Positions 20,894 to 32,272 are shown, numbered from the stretch's first letter. The stretch is 64,000 nt of DNA from Teratosphaeria epicoccoides (GCA_021401465.1 JADDMT010000058.1:62001-126000); one strand, 5' to 3'. Program-made: numbers and translations. The notes: generated by a model not told the origin, from the sequence alone.

Positions 20894-21701
20894 ATGGGAT
20901 GGTAGATGCACGGCCCGTAGACGACAGAAATATGACAAGTCTCAGACGTACATGTCTTCGATTGACCTGGAACGTGCGCTTGCATCTCAACCACATAAGC
21001 AACAACTCCCACACAACTGTCCACACAAATCACAACGCCATTTTATCGCGCGATGGCAGAAGAGTGGTCGACCAAGATTGCGCATCGTGTGAAGCATTGT
21101 TGTCCTGCTGCGGCAGAGAAAGTGAAGCTGGTCGAAGGGTTTGCCCGACTTGCTCCTCCCGCTTCTTATACATAACATACATCTTGTAGCAGCTGACTTT
21201 TTTGCGAGCACCCCACGACGACTCTGCCCGGGACTTTCCCAACATCCCACTTCTGCAAATCCTGACCGCATCACGGCGAGCAGACATCGATCATGCTTGC
21301 TCGAGCAGACTTCGAAACGTGCGCGGTACCTACATCAAGCAAAACACCAGTGAGTTCCTGCATCGATGAGTCGCATGATAGTGGCATGGCTGCTGTCAAG
21401 CGAGCGAGCGTCTGCTGCCTGTCAGAGAATATAATATGCTCATCAACAGCTTATGTCGAGTCAGGTGTACACAGCATTCAGGTTCGAAGATAGTCACACC
21501 TGACCACTCGGAGCTGGACATGAGTCGCGACGACCGACCATGTCCACAGTCTCATTGGCTGGATGCCGGCCGCGCCTTGGCGGCCACCCAGCTCCGTCAT
21601 GCGTGCATGTCTCAAACTCACGTCCCTTGGTCCAACCCGAACAACGTCGATCTTCCTGGTTCCAAGCGTTGGAGCGGGCCAGTCACTGCGAAGGCAATTG
21701 C

Positions 21702-21792
21702 TTATTCATTCATTATTCATTCATTATTCATTCGTTATTCATTCATTATTCATTCATTATTCATTCATTATTCATTCATTATTCATTCATTA
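21702..21792. repeat. 11-bp minisatellite TTATTCATTCA, about 8 copies
   Basis: Eight near-identical copies, one with a single A-to-G change (CATTCGTTATTC). Because 11 is not a multiple of 3, the array reads as the same Ser-Phe-Ile-Ile-His-like run in all three frames, which produces spurious open frames. Confidence 0.92.
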
Positions 21793-22039
21793 TGCATGCG
21801 GCAGCTTCTCCCATCGCCGGAGCGTCGACGTGTTCAAGAGAGCCGCGCTGCTTCTCATGCAGCCGCCTTCTTCTGGCCGTCGTGGAGGGGCCCACCTGCG
21901 GCCGTGATTGGTCGTGGGCGCTGCCCCACACAACGAGCCTGCAGCTAGTTCTAATGGCTCGTGATCTCTACCGCGCGATTTCGCCTGTTATCACTTCCGC
22001 TTTTAAGCGTGTCGCATCATCACAGTCGGTTGCAACGAC

Positions 22040-22086
22040 ATCCATCCATCCACCCATCCATCCATCCATCCATTCATCCATCCACT
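22040..22086. repeat. ATCC tetranucleotide microsatellite
   Basis: About 11 imperfect copies of ATCC, with single-base interruptions (ACCC, ATTC). Confidence 0.9.
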
Positions 22087-22693
22087 CAGCATTTCGCCTT
22101 GTGCGCATGCGCGACCGGAAGATTCTTCTCTCATGTCCGGGCGTGCGCCGCTTCGCTGTCGTCGTCCTTCCATACTTTGTGCTGCACCTTGCTTCCCCCC
22201 CGCGCTTTCGTGCAGCGGCGCAGATCGATAGCGCGTGACTCGCGTCTCGACACTCTCGGCACCTCCGCAGATTGCGACGATGCTGTGAGTCGTGACGAGC
22301 CTGGACTCGAGAAAGCGAAACACTGCCCGCAACCACGTCGCCGGTCCGGACCAAGCTATGCTGGGGACGGGCCTGTCGCTTGAGGAAGAAAGGAAGGGTC
22401 TTCGCTGTACGTGCTGCCATCGAACATTGGCCACGTTCACCGCTGCCATCCAATCACAGCTGTCGACGTGGGCCGCTGGAGCGTACATGCCATGTACTGA
22501 TGAGCTGGCAATGCTGCTATAATCTGTCAGGCATAGCCGCTAACGAATGTTACCTCTTGCAGCCGTGTCACCTCGACGCTGTCACCATGGCTCCAGGCCT
22601 TCTTCTACCACCGGCATACCGATAACTCATGTCGCTTCACGGGACCGTGTCGCTCTGTCTCTTCCGCCACGGCCTCACACCACCCCTCCGTCC

Positions 22694-25600
22694 ATGGGCT
22701 TGGCAATGAAGCCGGCGTGCTTCCTGGCCTTCGAGGTCCACTCTCCTGCCGCATGGAAATCCTCCCAGCCTCAGCGAAATCAAACTACCCTCCCGCCATT
22801 GGAATCTCGTCTGGAGCCGTTATCGTTCCCGAGCACCACCGTCCCGCCCCAGCTGCCGAGGATTGATGTGCCCTTGACCGTGCCTGCGCCCGCTGTTGAA
22901 GGCCTCCCTGATGTCCCGCCAAAGCCTGTGCTTGTGCCCACGCTGACGGAGCAAGACTGTCCAGAAGCTCCACCGGAGAATTTGCCGCGTCGCGTGCCTT
23001 CGATCGATGCACTGGCACGTCTTGTGAAGCTCGAAAAGTATCAGAGCCGACGATGCGCTCAGGTCCAAAGGCAGATTCTACATCTACAGGTCGCCACTGC
23101 GCAGACAGTTCGTTTCGCTTGGAGAGCATCTTCAGTGGTGCGTGCCTTGGCCGAGTGCATCCGCTTGGAAGACAAGGCCAACTTCGTCAGCTTGTTCGGC
23201 AGTTTCCAACGTGCCCTGACCACCTGGACCGAGTCCTCTTACCTCACCACTGCAGATAGTGAATCGGATGGCGCCGACCCACCTGAACCTCAGGACTGTT
23301 ATCTGGACACCGTATCAGAGGACCATCGTGCTGCCATCATTGGATTCATCACTGATGTGCGTCATAACGCCGATTTTCTCGCTGACCGTATAGCCTCTCT
23401 TTCCCAAAAAGAAGTTCTGGCGCTTCTACCGGATCATGGGTCATCTAAATTGTCTGAGTCTGTGTTCAGCTCGTCCTCGGGTAGCTTCTCCCGGACCTCT
23501 CGCCACATTGGCTCGGTGGTAGAGAACCAGGCAGACCTGCTGGAGACGCAAAGCTATGGCAGTCCGCTGGAGACTTTGGTGAATGCCACCCGTGGATATG
23601 GCGTCAGGCCGGAGCCTGAAGATGATCGTGCACTTGGAGTTTGGTCCTCCGTCTGTTCACGTCTGATCATGGAGCAGAAGACTGGGAGTGAGAAGCTTGT
23701 GCCTGCGATCCTAGACCTCTGGGCAGCCTCAGCCTCGTGGACCGGTAGAGCTCGGTTGGAGCTCTGGATCCTGCAGACCTTGCAGGCAGGCTCGTTTCTG
23801 ACAGAACAACCTGCTAAACAGACCTTCCGTATGCGAATACAAGGACGTCCAGAACCAGTCCTAGAGGATCTAGCCAAGGCTGATCGCTTCTATGAAAGCG
23901 CTGTGCATGGCCTTTTAGATCTGCTGGGAGATACAACAGCCACCAGCGTCATTCCGGAGCCAGTGTTACAGATGAGCCATGCCATATGGCAGAAGCTTGC
24001 GCCCTCTCCGACTCACCAACGTGGTTTCCCCCTTTTCGTAGTACGGCGCTGGCTATTCTCACCATACTTTTCAGATGCGCTCGCACTACCAGAAGTAAGC
24101 GAATCGCATACACTGCATGAACATAAGCTGAATAGTAGCAGGCTTTCGGCATGCTGAAAGATCACTACATCTCGGAGCATGCTCGTCAAAGAGTCCTACG
24201 CGAGGTGGCAACTAGAACGCTGAAGGCGATCTTGGACGTCGTCTATTCTTGGTGAGTCATTCTGCGCAGATTTTCGTCCCATGCTGATTTCTCAACAGGA
24301 AGCATGGGAGTTCCATTTCCGCAGCCCTGACCCAGCGTGTTGAGGCGCTTATGGAGCGCTTCAAGCCACCCTTACCATCTCCTGAGAATTTAATTCCCAA
24401 GCAGACAGGGCGACCGCACGTGGATCTTGCTCGATCATTCGTCGTGGTACAAGTGGATGACCTTGCCACGATGGTCAGGTCACTCTACCCGTCGAGGAGG
24501 CCTATCTCGCTATCGTCCGAATCAGAGACACTGCATTCAGGGCTGCATTCTTCCGCTTCCTCCATTTCTGGCTTTAGCTTGTTCAAAGACTCGGACTCAC
24601 CTGGAGGCACCACATCATTCTGGCGCCAAGAGTTGGGCGGAGTGCCCGGCGCAAGCTTGCAGATTTCTCCAAAGCCGATGGTGGGGGCCACACTAGACGC
24701 GCAAGGTCCGCATACTTCTCTCGATGGAGGTGAGATGCTGCGTGAGGCTTGCTGGGCCGCAGAGGACGCGACACCGACCAGCTCCAAGTGGGCTGTTTTA
24801 CTGACAAGCCATGATCCTAAGGAGCTCCGGACCCTCGCTCAGGCCGTAACAGCACCGCCGGAATCCAGCGACCGTCGCAAACTGATAGTAGCGTCGCTAA
24901 AGCTGGACTGGCTTGCTTCACTGCTGCAAAAGGCGATGGCTGAGGGAAGTTTTCCCATATCCGACCCGACCAAAGGGACACACGTAGAAGCTGAACAGCT
25001 CGGTGAGTATTATTCCGTCTTACAGCACTTCCTGGGAAGCAAGGTCACATTAGCCCGAGACAGTCTCGATTATGTCAAAGCTCATGCTGCGTTGCAAGAC
25101 CTGCGTGTCCTGGATGACGTCTGCGGATGTGGCACCAACCTGGAACACTTGCGTTGCGCCATTGACGATGTTGAGTCGCGCTGTCAGGGTTCCCTCAACC
25201 ACTCTCAGATCATTATGGACAGTTGTGAGGGCTGGCGACGGATCTCTATGCCCCCGTCAGATGCTTCGAGCGCAGACTTCAGGCTTAAAGCTTCGTCTAT
25301 TCGTCAGATCCGTGACAAGATGTGGTACATCGCGGACGTGCGGACGTCGGCTGCCTACGACGAAGCTCGCTCCGTCACAAGTGCCCTCCGGATCATGGGC
25401 AGACCGAAACGCACTGCGAAGACGAGAGTGACGCCTCCACTCAGACACTGGAGCACTTCCAAACTCACAAACAACAATCTGCATCTCAAATCAGAAGCTC
25501 AGATACTGGAGCTCTTGAGCGCTGCACCAGAACATGGGGGCCCAAACAAATTGAGCGACGATCAAGCTCGCACGACTTCACAATGGATGGATCTGAACAG

Positions 25601-27137
25601 CATTGAGAATCTTTGTCGAGGTGAAGAGCGCCTGCACAGACTTTGCATGGAGGTCCGGAAGTGTGCGGATCAATTGACCGGAGGTGACGCCTTGTTTCTC
25701 GCGAACAACCCACTCTTTGCGATGGAGAGCACGGAGACCAGGCCGCGAAGCTCTGAGAGATCTGCAGACCAGATCACAGCATTCAGAGATCCTCTCAGTC
25801 ACGCGGACAAGCTCACTTTGCGCACCAACCTTACGTCGAACATCAGTGGCATCTCCACCATCCCAGGCCATTTGTCCAGCATGGGCTCTCACGAGTATCT
25901 GGAGTTGCGCAGCCCTACGCTCACTCACAGATCGTCAGTGCCATTCTGGTCACCAGCCATGACCGAAGATCAATCGCCCTCCAGCGCGACGAGCATTGGC
26001 TCTTATCGTACTCACAGTGCCGCTCAATCCACTCTCAGGAAGCATTCTCTTGCATTCAAGAACAAAGAAAACGAGAGCAGGGTTGAGCGGCTGAGACACT
26101 ACTTGATCGGCATGCTGCTCAGTGATCTCACGGCTTTGTTATACTCCGAAGGCAGTGAGACGGACGCAGCTTTCTGGACTGGACTCGGAGGGACTCTCAC
26201 CGAGAAACACTTTCGATCTCTGATGCCAGACTTTACCGACCCCAGAAGCAGTCGTCAAGCCTCTCGGTCGAACGCGTTGCCTCGCTTCGACTTCACGGAG
26301 GCATTCAACAACATGCTACAATCTTTTGCCACTAGATCGAGCCCTCATGCCAAGCTGAATCTACTGTTCGACATCGATCGTCTATTGCCACTGTACCTTA
26401 AGGAAGACGGTATCGAGAGGCGAGTCTTCGACACGATCAGACCCGCGGACTCTGGGCATAACATGCGGCCTCGTCACCCAGCCTCGCCAAAGGCTGACGA
26501 GAAAGTCAGCGGCTTCTGCCGGCTATTCCAAGACAGCGGTCTCCGCCCTCAAGCAATTTTTCGGGATTTACAATACATAGCTGCTCTTGTGCCTGCCTCA
26601 ATCCTGGAGGACTCCCCTCAAGGCAAAGCTTTCTGGAACGCCGCGGTTGCGATATCGGATCTAAGGCAACAGGCGAGGAAAATCATGGTTGAAACGGCGG
26701 ATAGCATAATCGCGTATCATTCAAACAACCGAGGACACGGGCGGTCATCCTCTACGGCACAAGAGCAGCGTGATTCTGCAACCTTCTCGCCACCGAGCCG
26801 GAGCTCGTCCGCAGAAGAAGTCGCGCGCTACACAATGGCAGATGCTGCATATCTGCTTCAGATCACAGCAAAGGAAGGCGATCCTGTCGCTCAGCGAGAA
26901 CTAGCGACATTGTACCTCACTCATCCGGATCTCACGGAACTTATCATTGCACCTTTTGCACGGCCACGAGATGTTTTCAAGAATGAGCTCGAGAACAGAT
27001 GGAGGAAGAACATGGATGCGGAGAAATGCGATCCAGCTACTATGTGCGTTGCCCATCATTGGATGAGCTTGAGTGCGAAGGGTGGTGATGCGTTGGCAGC
27101 GGCGTATTTGAGACAGAGGGAGGAGATGGACCGATGA
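22694..27137 (+). CDS. Large fungal-specific protein with C-terminal Sel1-like repeats
   Basis: Three exons: 22694-24094, 24142-24251 and 24299-27137. Introns are 47 nt each, and both junctions are exact (LPE|AFGMLKDHYISEHARQR and VVYSW|KHGSS), giving 1449 residues. An in-frame ATG lies at 22547, but the later one (TCCATGGGC) has the better context, so the start is uncertain. I do not recognise a named protein. The helical middle has a segment, FVVRRWLFSPYFSDALALPE, that faintly recalls the FLR-type motif of Ras-GAP folds; this is a weak inference. A Ser-rich linker follows. The C-terminus has two Sel1-like units (AYLLQITAKEGDPVAQRELA and HHWMSLSAKGGDALAAAYLR). Proteins of this size and ending recur across filamentous ascomycetes as uncharacterised, possibly signalling-related. 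The whole frame is intact over 4.4 kb. Confidence 0.82.
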
Positions 27138-27324
27138 CTTCGAGATACCCTTCGGCATGCTGTCTGGGGCTCTTTCAGTCACGGGGCTTACACGAGATTT
27201 TGCGTTGTGATTTTGCGTTCTGAGCGCGGTGTTGGAGGTGTTAATGATTCATGACAACCTGTATATTAGGCATTGCATCGCATACCGAGAGCTACAATCA
27301 GCAGCCTCAATACATCAGCTGGTT

Positions 27325-27950
27325 TCAGGACCCGCGCGGATTCTTGGTGACATTGCCAGTGCACTTGAACCCGATTGGGTTGTTGACGTTGTTGCACTCA
27401 TACTGCCAGGCAGTCCGGTGTGATGAACCGTTCGTTTCTTTGTTCAGGTTCTGCACCACCACATTGTCGATGGCGATGTTGTCGCAGCCGTTCGCACCGG
27501 CGCTGCATGCCATGACGGCGACCTTGTTGGAATTGACGGAGCCAGTGACATCGGCGATTGGTGATATCGGAGATCTTGAACTTGCTCGTGTCGCAGCAGA
27601 CGTGTCTGGCGCCGGAGTAGGATGTGCATTGCGAGATACTGAAGGGCGCGGCGCGTGCTCCGTCCAGAAAGACGTCTTTGACGGTTTATGTTCTTCATGT
27701 CTGAGGCCTGTGAGTCAGCTGTGCCGGGAGCACGCACGGATATGGTGAGCTCACAGCCGATGCCTCCGCCGTTTGGGTGGATCTAGCATCAGTGGGTCAG
27801 TGAGCTGTCCGATACTGCCAAATGCCAATCCAAGTCCGGTGTATGAAGGTAGAGTCTTCGATCAGGATGTTCGTAGAGTTGGCTTTGGGGGAAATGGCAT
27901 CGTCGCCGTTGTGCACAGTCCATCCCCTGAAGAGCAGCCTGCTCAAGGTA
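27325..27950 (-). pseudogene. Glycoside hydrolase family 28 (pectinase) remnant
   Basis: On the minus strand the C-terminal half of a GH28 beta-helix enzyme can be followed in pieces. TVHNGDDAISPKANSTNIL holds the paired catalytic Asp (GDD), then GLGLAFGSIGQL, VKDVFLDGARAAPFSISQ, DTSKFKISDIT, and VAVMACSAGANGCDNIAIDN to a TGA at 27325. The pieces lie in different frames, with single-base shifts near 27836, 27685 and 27558. A plausible 47-nt intron (27708-27754) sits between two of them, so the splice pattern itself survives. No signal peptide or N-terminal half is found upstream. Family knowledge: GH28 enzymes hydrolyse polygalacturonan or rhamnogalacturonan; the GSIGQ subtype resembles rhamnogalacturonan-acting members. 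As it stands no enzyme can be made. Confidence 0.8.
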
Positions 27951-28079
27951 AGACTGAACCACAAGAGTCGCCAGCTCGAACCGCAGGATTGCCACCAGCT
28001 GCTGGTACCAGCTTCTACAGGGCACGACTCATCGCTCCCGTTGCTCGGCCATGTGTCAATCGGCTACGGGTCCGGCCAC

Positions 28080-28807
28080 CAAGCAATGATGCACCAGATA
28101 TTGGAGCGCAGCTAGAACATCTTGCAGCATCGGAGCAGATTGACAGCCTGTCCACGTTGGAACAGGTGGAAACCCTATTTGTGCAGATCACCAACGTTGA
28201 GTTGGTGATTGAGGACATTCAGACCACTGTAGACGTCACACAGAAGACTGATGACCAGAACCACACAAATGGGAGTTGCACCATGATATGGAAATATGCC
28301 AGCAAGACGTCAACTTACAACTGTTTCTGTTACTACAGATTGAAGATCTGTGCCAGCGGATCCAGACGCTGGATGAGAACCAGCTACTCCAGTCGAAGAG
28401 GCTGGCCGTGCAGTTCGGATCCTTATATGACAGTGTTCACTCGGGGCAGGCTCAACTTGAGAATGCAGGCCGTCCGGCTCCAGCCGAACTCAACCTTGGC
28501 GGACATAGGCACAGGCGGGCATAAGAGAATGACTGTACGTGTGTGGCTGATGCGTCTCTGTCGTTCTTACGAGTACTAGCAGTGGAGGAGAATCGTTCAG
28601 TCCGAGTCGTCTGCGAGGCTCGGGACCTGGATGACGCTGAGTTGCCTGGCATGGGTCAGCCTTGCGGCGGATGTGATGAACAACGGCATTGATAATCTTG
28701 ACATAAGCACATGGCTTGAGCAACTGGCCACGGTGAAGTTTTTGGCAATCCAGGAACCGATGGCGCGCATGACGCAGAAGCAGATTCAGCAATCGTTATG
28801 TCAGTAA
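28080..28807 (+). pseudogene. Broken coiled-coil protein gene remnant
   Basis: The plus strand carries long-helix protein in shifting frames: GAQLEHLAASEQIDSLSTLE and VELVIEDIQTTVDVTQKTDD end near 28270. Then, one frame over, ELHHDMEICQQDVNLQLFLL, IEDLCQRIQTLDENQLLQSK and LAVQFGSLYDSVHSGQAQLE run to 28524. A last piece (GIDNLDISTWLEQLATVKFL) ends in TAA at 28805-28807. No in-frame ATG opens the first piece. Heptad-like hydrophobic spacing supports real coding ancestry. I do not recognise the family. It abuts the antisense GH28 remnant. Confidence 0.5.
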
Positions 28808-29248
28808 ATCGACCGGCTGAACGGTGACATGACTGACTGCTGTTTGACGGCATTAATTGCTTGCTGGCGCGATTGACTGATTGCGGTGATCGAGGGCGGA
28901 CATCATGAGTCCACCCTCACTGCCCACCGGTTGACTGGTCGATTGACAAGTATTGTGCAATCCAGACACACGTGTATGCATGCCGGCAAGAGGTCACCGC
29001 CGTCAGAATCTAGAATCTGGAATGAAGTCCAGTCTTCAATGTATGTGTGTTTTCATGAGCAAGCATCATGGGGCCAAGGCATTCTGCTCCCCAGGGTCCG
29101 TGCTCAGGTTTCATGTGATCAATGTCCCCACCCTCGATTGGCCGCCCCGCTTCATGCACGCGTCAAGTCCGATAGCGCGACCTCGAGCGAGTCATCAATC
29201 GCAACCACTCGAGTCTGTCTTCTCCTCGCGCATTGCAACCAGCAAACG
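28808..29248. other. Intergenic region, promoter side of the 586-residue gene
   Basis: The downstream frame stays open back to about 28886, but the upstream part is poor protein (Cys/His/Arg-rich, unstructured), so I treat it as non-coding 5' flank. Confidence 0.5.
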
Positions 29249-31009
29249 ATGGGCGGCAAGGACGACGACAAGGATCGGGAAAGCTCCGGTGGCTTTCCCA
29301 ACAGTATTTGGCGGCAGATGGAGGAAGGTCACAAGCAGTTCCTGCGTGATCTTGAAAAGGTGCCGAAGTCGCCTCAGGATCGCATGCAATCATCGAGTAA
29401 TATCTTCGTCGAATTCAAGGACTTCATCGACAGTAATCTGAACAGTCTAGCGGAGAATCTCACGAGTCTCCCCAACAACATCGCCGAGCTCAGAGCCAGG
29501 ATGCAGGAACAACGCGAAGCCCACAAGGAGGAACAGCTCGCCATTTGGCGGCGATGGGTCGGCGATATTGGTATGACGCCCGATCACGCGGCGATCCAGC
29601 GAGAGAGGATGACCAAGGAGGAGAGAAGCGAAGCCGATGCAGCTACTCTGTCCCTTTTGAAGGAGAATAAGGAGCGGAATAAGCATGTCCCAGTGGAGAA
29701 GATCAATGCGTTGTACCGCCGTGACAACGCCTATGTTACGGACTTGAATGGTTCATGGACCCATCTGGGCACATCTTCTTGGACTCCCTGGTTGAGCATT
29801 GAATGGTTCAAGCGGAGCTCGTACTCGCCGATTGCATTAGAATCGAATCAGCTCTTATCAGGGGACGGTAGTAAATGGCGGGCAGCCTTTGAGGATCTCC
29901 TCGATGCATCCCTCGACAAGCCGATGGAGTCACGAGAGCATGCGGGCACTCGGTGGCCCTACCGTAGCGCTGTATCGACCTACCGTGGACCCGGAATCGA
30001 CTGGATGCTGAGTCTTATCTGTCGCGGCATCTTGCCGCTACAATTCCCCGTGCAATCAAAGACAATAGCTGCACCTAGGTCTGGTAGGGAGGAACACGCG
30101 TGCTTTTCCGTGCCCCATGACTTCGGTAACGTGTACGATGCAGTTGCCACTCCATCCGCGCCAATGTTCGCGCATAGAATGGAGGCAAGACAGCCCGAGA
30201 CCGAGGAGGATATGTACAGGGAGCTGTCTAAAGTGTTCGAACTTGGGGGTGATAAGGCGGCGAGTCGTGGTCAAGGTCAGGCGGAGGTTACCCCACCTCA
30301 GGACGTTTCTGTGCAGCAACAGCAAAGCACGCAATCGAATCTGCGCTGCGCAACTCCTCAAGCAGATGTCGACAAGGTTCAGGCGGACGAGTGGTTCCGC
30401 AATCAGCGCCGTGAGGATTCAAAGGACGATCTGTACGAAGCTTTCGAGAGTGGTGACGTGCGAAATCTGCAGGCTCTACTACGGACCGGCGGACTAGAGT
30501 CTGGCATCGATGACCTGGTGGAAGAAATCTGTAATGATGAGTACCTCGGCTACATGCCGAAGCACTGGTGTGAGCTCTGGGTCAAAGCCACAGGCGAGAA
30601 GCCGTCGCTGAACCTGGGCGCTCAAGACGCAATTGACATGGACAAGCAAGTCTCTCGAGACATCGCGGCTTGGGAGGCGGGGTCGAAGCAGGAGAAGGAA
30701 GCACTCGGTGCAGATCGCAAGGAGCGACTAACGCAAGAGAGTGAAGCACTAGGTTTATTGCCTCAGGCAGATCTCAAGACTGTGGCAGAGCCGAAACAGA
30801 ACAAGAAGGTGAATGTGCTGTCTTCGCTTACTACTACGCAGACTACGAGGATGCCTGATGGTACAATCACTACCAAGGTTGTGCTGAAGCAGCGCTTTGC
30901 GGATGGGAGGGAGGAAGTTGAGGAGAAGGTGCACACTTACCAGGAGCCTCAGCAGCAGGTCCCGTCAAGTGAGGAGAAGCCCAAGAAAGGCGGGTGGTTC
31001 TGGACTTGA
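29249..31009 (+). CDS. Conserved fungal protein of unknown function, 586 residues
   Basis: Single exon, ATG at 29249 (AACGATGGGC); the open frame extends further upstream without convincing protein character. I do not recognise a named family. The N-terminal third is amphipathic and highly charged (PNSIWRQMEEGHKQFLRDLE, LPNNIAELRARMQEQREAHK), which suggests coiled coil. The middle has PSYSP-like aromatic patches (YSPIALESNQLLSGDGSKWR, GPGIDWMLSLICRGILPLQF). The tail has a regular strand-like motif (TTQTTRMPDGTITTKVVLKQ) and a basic, Trp-rich end (KPKKGGWFWT). The TRMPDGT-VVLKQRFADG ending recurs in uncharacterised ascomycete proteins, so the gene is probably real and conserved. Cellular role unknown. 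Confidence 0.75.
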   Translation: MGGKDDDKDRESSGGFPNSIWRQMEEGHKQFLRDLEKVPKSPQDRMQSSSNIFVEFKDFIDSNLNSLAENLTSLPNNIAELRARMQEQREAHKEEQLAIWRRWVGDIGMTPDHAAIQRERMTKEERSEADAATLSLLKENKERNKHVPVEKINALYRRDNAYVTDLNGSWTHLGTSSWTPWLSIEWFKRSSYSPIALESNQLLSGDGSKWRAAFEDLLDASLDKPMESREHAGTRWPYRSAVSTYRGPGIDWMLSLICRGILPLQFPVQSKTIAAPRSGREEHACFSVPHDFGNVYDAVATPSAPMFAHRMEARQPETEEDMYRELSKVFELGGDKAASRGQGQAEVTPPQDVSVQQQQSTQSNLRCATPQADVDKVQADEWFRNQRREDSKDDLYEAFESGDVRNLQALLRTGGLESGIDDLVEEICNDEYLGYMPKHWCELWVKATGEKPSLNLGAQDAIDMDKQVSRDIAAWEAGSKQEKEALGADRKERLTQESEALGLLPQADLKTVAEPKQNKKVNVLSSLTTTQTTRMPDGTITTKVVLKQRFADGREEVEEKVHTYQEPQQQVPSSEEKPKKGGWFWT

Positions 31010-31552
31010 TGGCCTCCCAGATTATAGTGTGCAGTGCATATTCGGGCAGATCCGATGAACGAGATATGAACATGCGATATGAAATCTCGTCGGCGTTCGG
31101 TAGGTTCGGTTGGCTACCTGGTGCCACATGCGTACTGCTCATTGGCTCGAAGGGCGCCACTACAATCAATACTGAATCGACATCCACGCTCCTCGCATGC
31201 CTTTGTGTCGCTCAATATGCTTCAGCTATGTTTTCCTCACAGTCTCGGTGATGTACAGCTCGAGCAATGGCGCTCGACTCGATTGATGACTGACTCTCTC
31301 TACACTGAAAGAGGAAAGAGCGTGAAGGTCCGCCAACGTTCTCGTACATGCGAAACTGTACATCCCTATCTTCACCCGCAGCATCGCTCATTGTCTCCCA
31401 TGCTGCTTCATGGAACAGAGAGTTGAAAGTGGCCGTCATCGTTCGTACAGACTTTCCTGTCAACATTCAGACAGCGCTCCACACAGGGCGCCCATGATGA
31501 ACGAGATCTCTCGCATCGCAAGGAGCATCTGCAAACCCTTTTGTTTGACTAA
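31010..31552. other. Intergenic region with damaged 5' end of the BTB gene
   Basis: The last 60 bp continue the BTB reading frame (for example SHRKEHLQTLLFD) up to an in-frame TAA at 31550-31552. Upstream of that there is no clear start or splice site. The rest shows nothing recognisable. Confidence 0.45.
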
Positions 31553-32272
31553 ACGCACTACAACACCTTCGCGGACGATTATCTCGTCACTCTGATCCCA
31601 GAGGGCGGTGCTGAACAAACTCAAAAAGTCTCCTGCGCTACACTTTGCAACACCTCAGCATGTTTCAGAGCAGCGCTACAAGGCAGCTTCAGGGAAGCTT
31701 CCGATGCCAAGCTGACTTTCCCTGAGTTCGATGGGAAGACACTCGAAGATTTCGTCTACTGGCTTTCTCAAAGCAGGCTGCCCAGCTACGACGATTCCTG
31801 TGGCGAAACCCAAGATGTAGAAGACGAAGAATTCACCGCGCGTCTCCTCAAGTGGGAGCTACTCCTGATCCGTCTCTGGGTCTTTGGCGACCAGCACCTG
31901 CTCCCGAAGCTGCCGGATTGCGCCATGGTGCCGCTTTTGAGAGCTATGGCTGAGCAACCGCTTGCGCCGCGAGCCGTTCGAGAGGTCTTTGAGCGGACTG
32001 CGAGCGATGCGCCGTTGAGGCTCGTTACGACCGTGCAGATCACGGGTGATCTGACGGGGACGTACTATCGTAACTCGGAGGTGGAGGAGCTCAGTCAGAT
32101 ATCGGGTTTGTTGGTAGCGGTGTTGGATGAGAATTGGAAATGTCATGGCGGGTTGAAGCAAGGGTGCAAGTGCACTGTGCCCTGTGGCAGTGGAGGGCAG
32201 CCAGGAGAGCTTATGGTGGATGAAAGTCTGGCTCAGGCATATGATTTGAGCTTGACTCCAGATTCGGCTTGA
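31553..32272 (+). CDS. BTB/POZ domain protein, 5' end unresolved
   Basis: The frame is open from 31553 to TGA at 32270-32272 (239 residues) but contains no ATG before residue 125 (31925). The first part is a BTB fold: FADDYLVTLIP, then VSCATLCNTSACFRAALQGS, LTFPEFDGKTLEDFVYWLSQ, and a second helical part (LLIRLWVFGDQHLLPKLPDC). BTB domains mediate dimerisation and, in many fungal proteins, Cullin-3 adaptor roles (family knowledge). In-frame sequence continues upstream of the TAA at 31550, which suggests a nonsense change (CAA to TAA would give LLFDQTHYNTFAD) or an exon I could not define. Either this is a pseudogene, or it starts internally and lacks its BTB core. Confidence 0.6.
   Translation, partial: THYNTFADDYLVTLIPEGGAEQTQKVSCATLCNTSACFRAALQGSFREASDAKLTFPEFDGKTLEDFVYWLSQSRLPSYDDSCGETQDVEDEEFTARLLKWELLLIRLWVFGDQHLLPKLPDCAMVPLLRAMAEQPLAPRAVREVFERTASDAPLRLVTTVQITGDLTGTYYRNSEVEELSQISGLLVAVLDENWKCHGGLKQGCKCTVPCGSGGQPGELMVDESLAQAYDLSLTPDSA

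Larger units (their letters stand above)
20894..22693. other. 1.8-kb intergenic region with two microsatellites
   Basis: Holds an 11-bp TTATTCATTCA array and an ATCC microsatellite. Frames crossing them are repeat artefacts. A sequence CTTGCAG at about 22554-22560 could be the 3' end of a 5'-UTR intron for the following gene. Confidence 0.5.

Noticed and set aside
21540..22238. Plus-strand frame with repeated Ser-Phe-Ile-Ile-His
   Set aside because: The 11-bp array has no stop in any frame and creates artificial ORFs.
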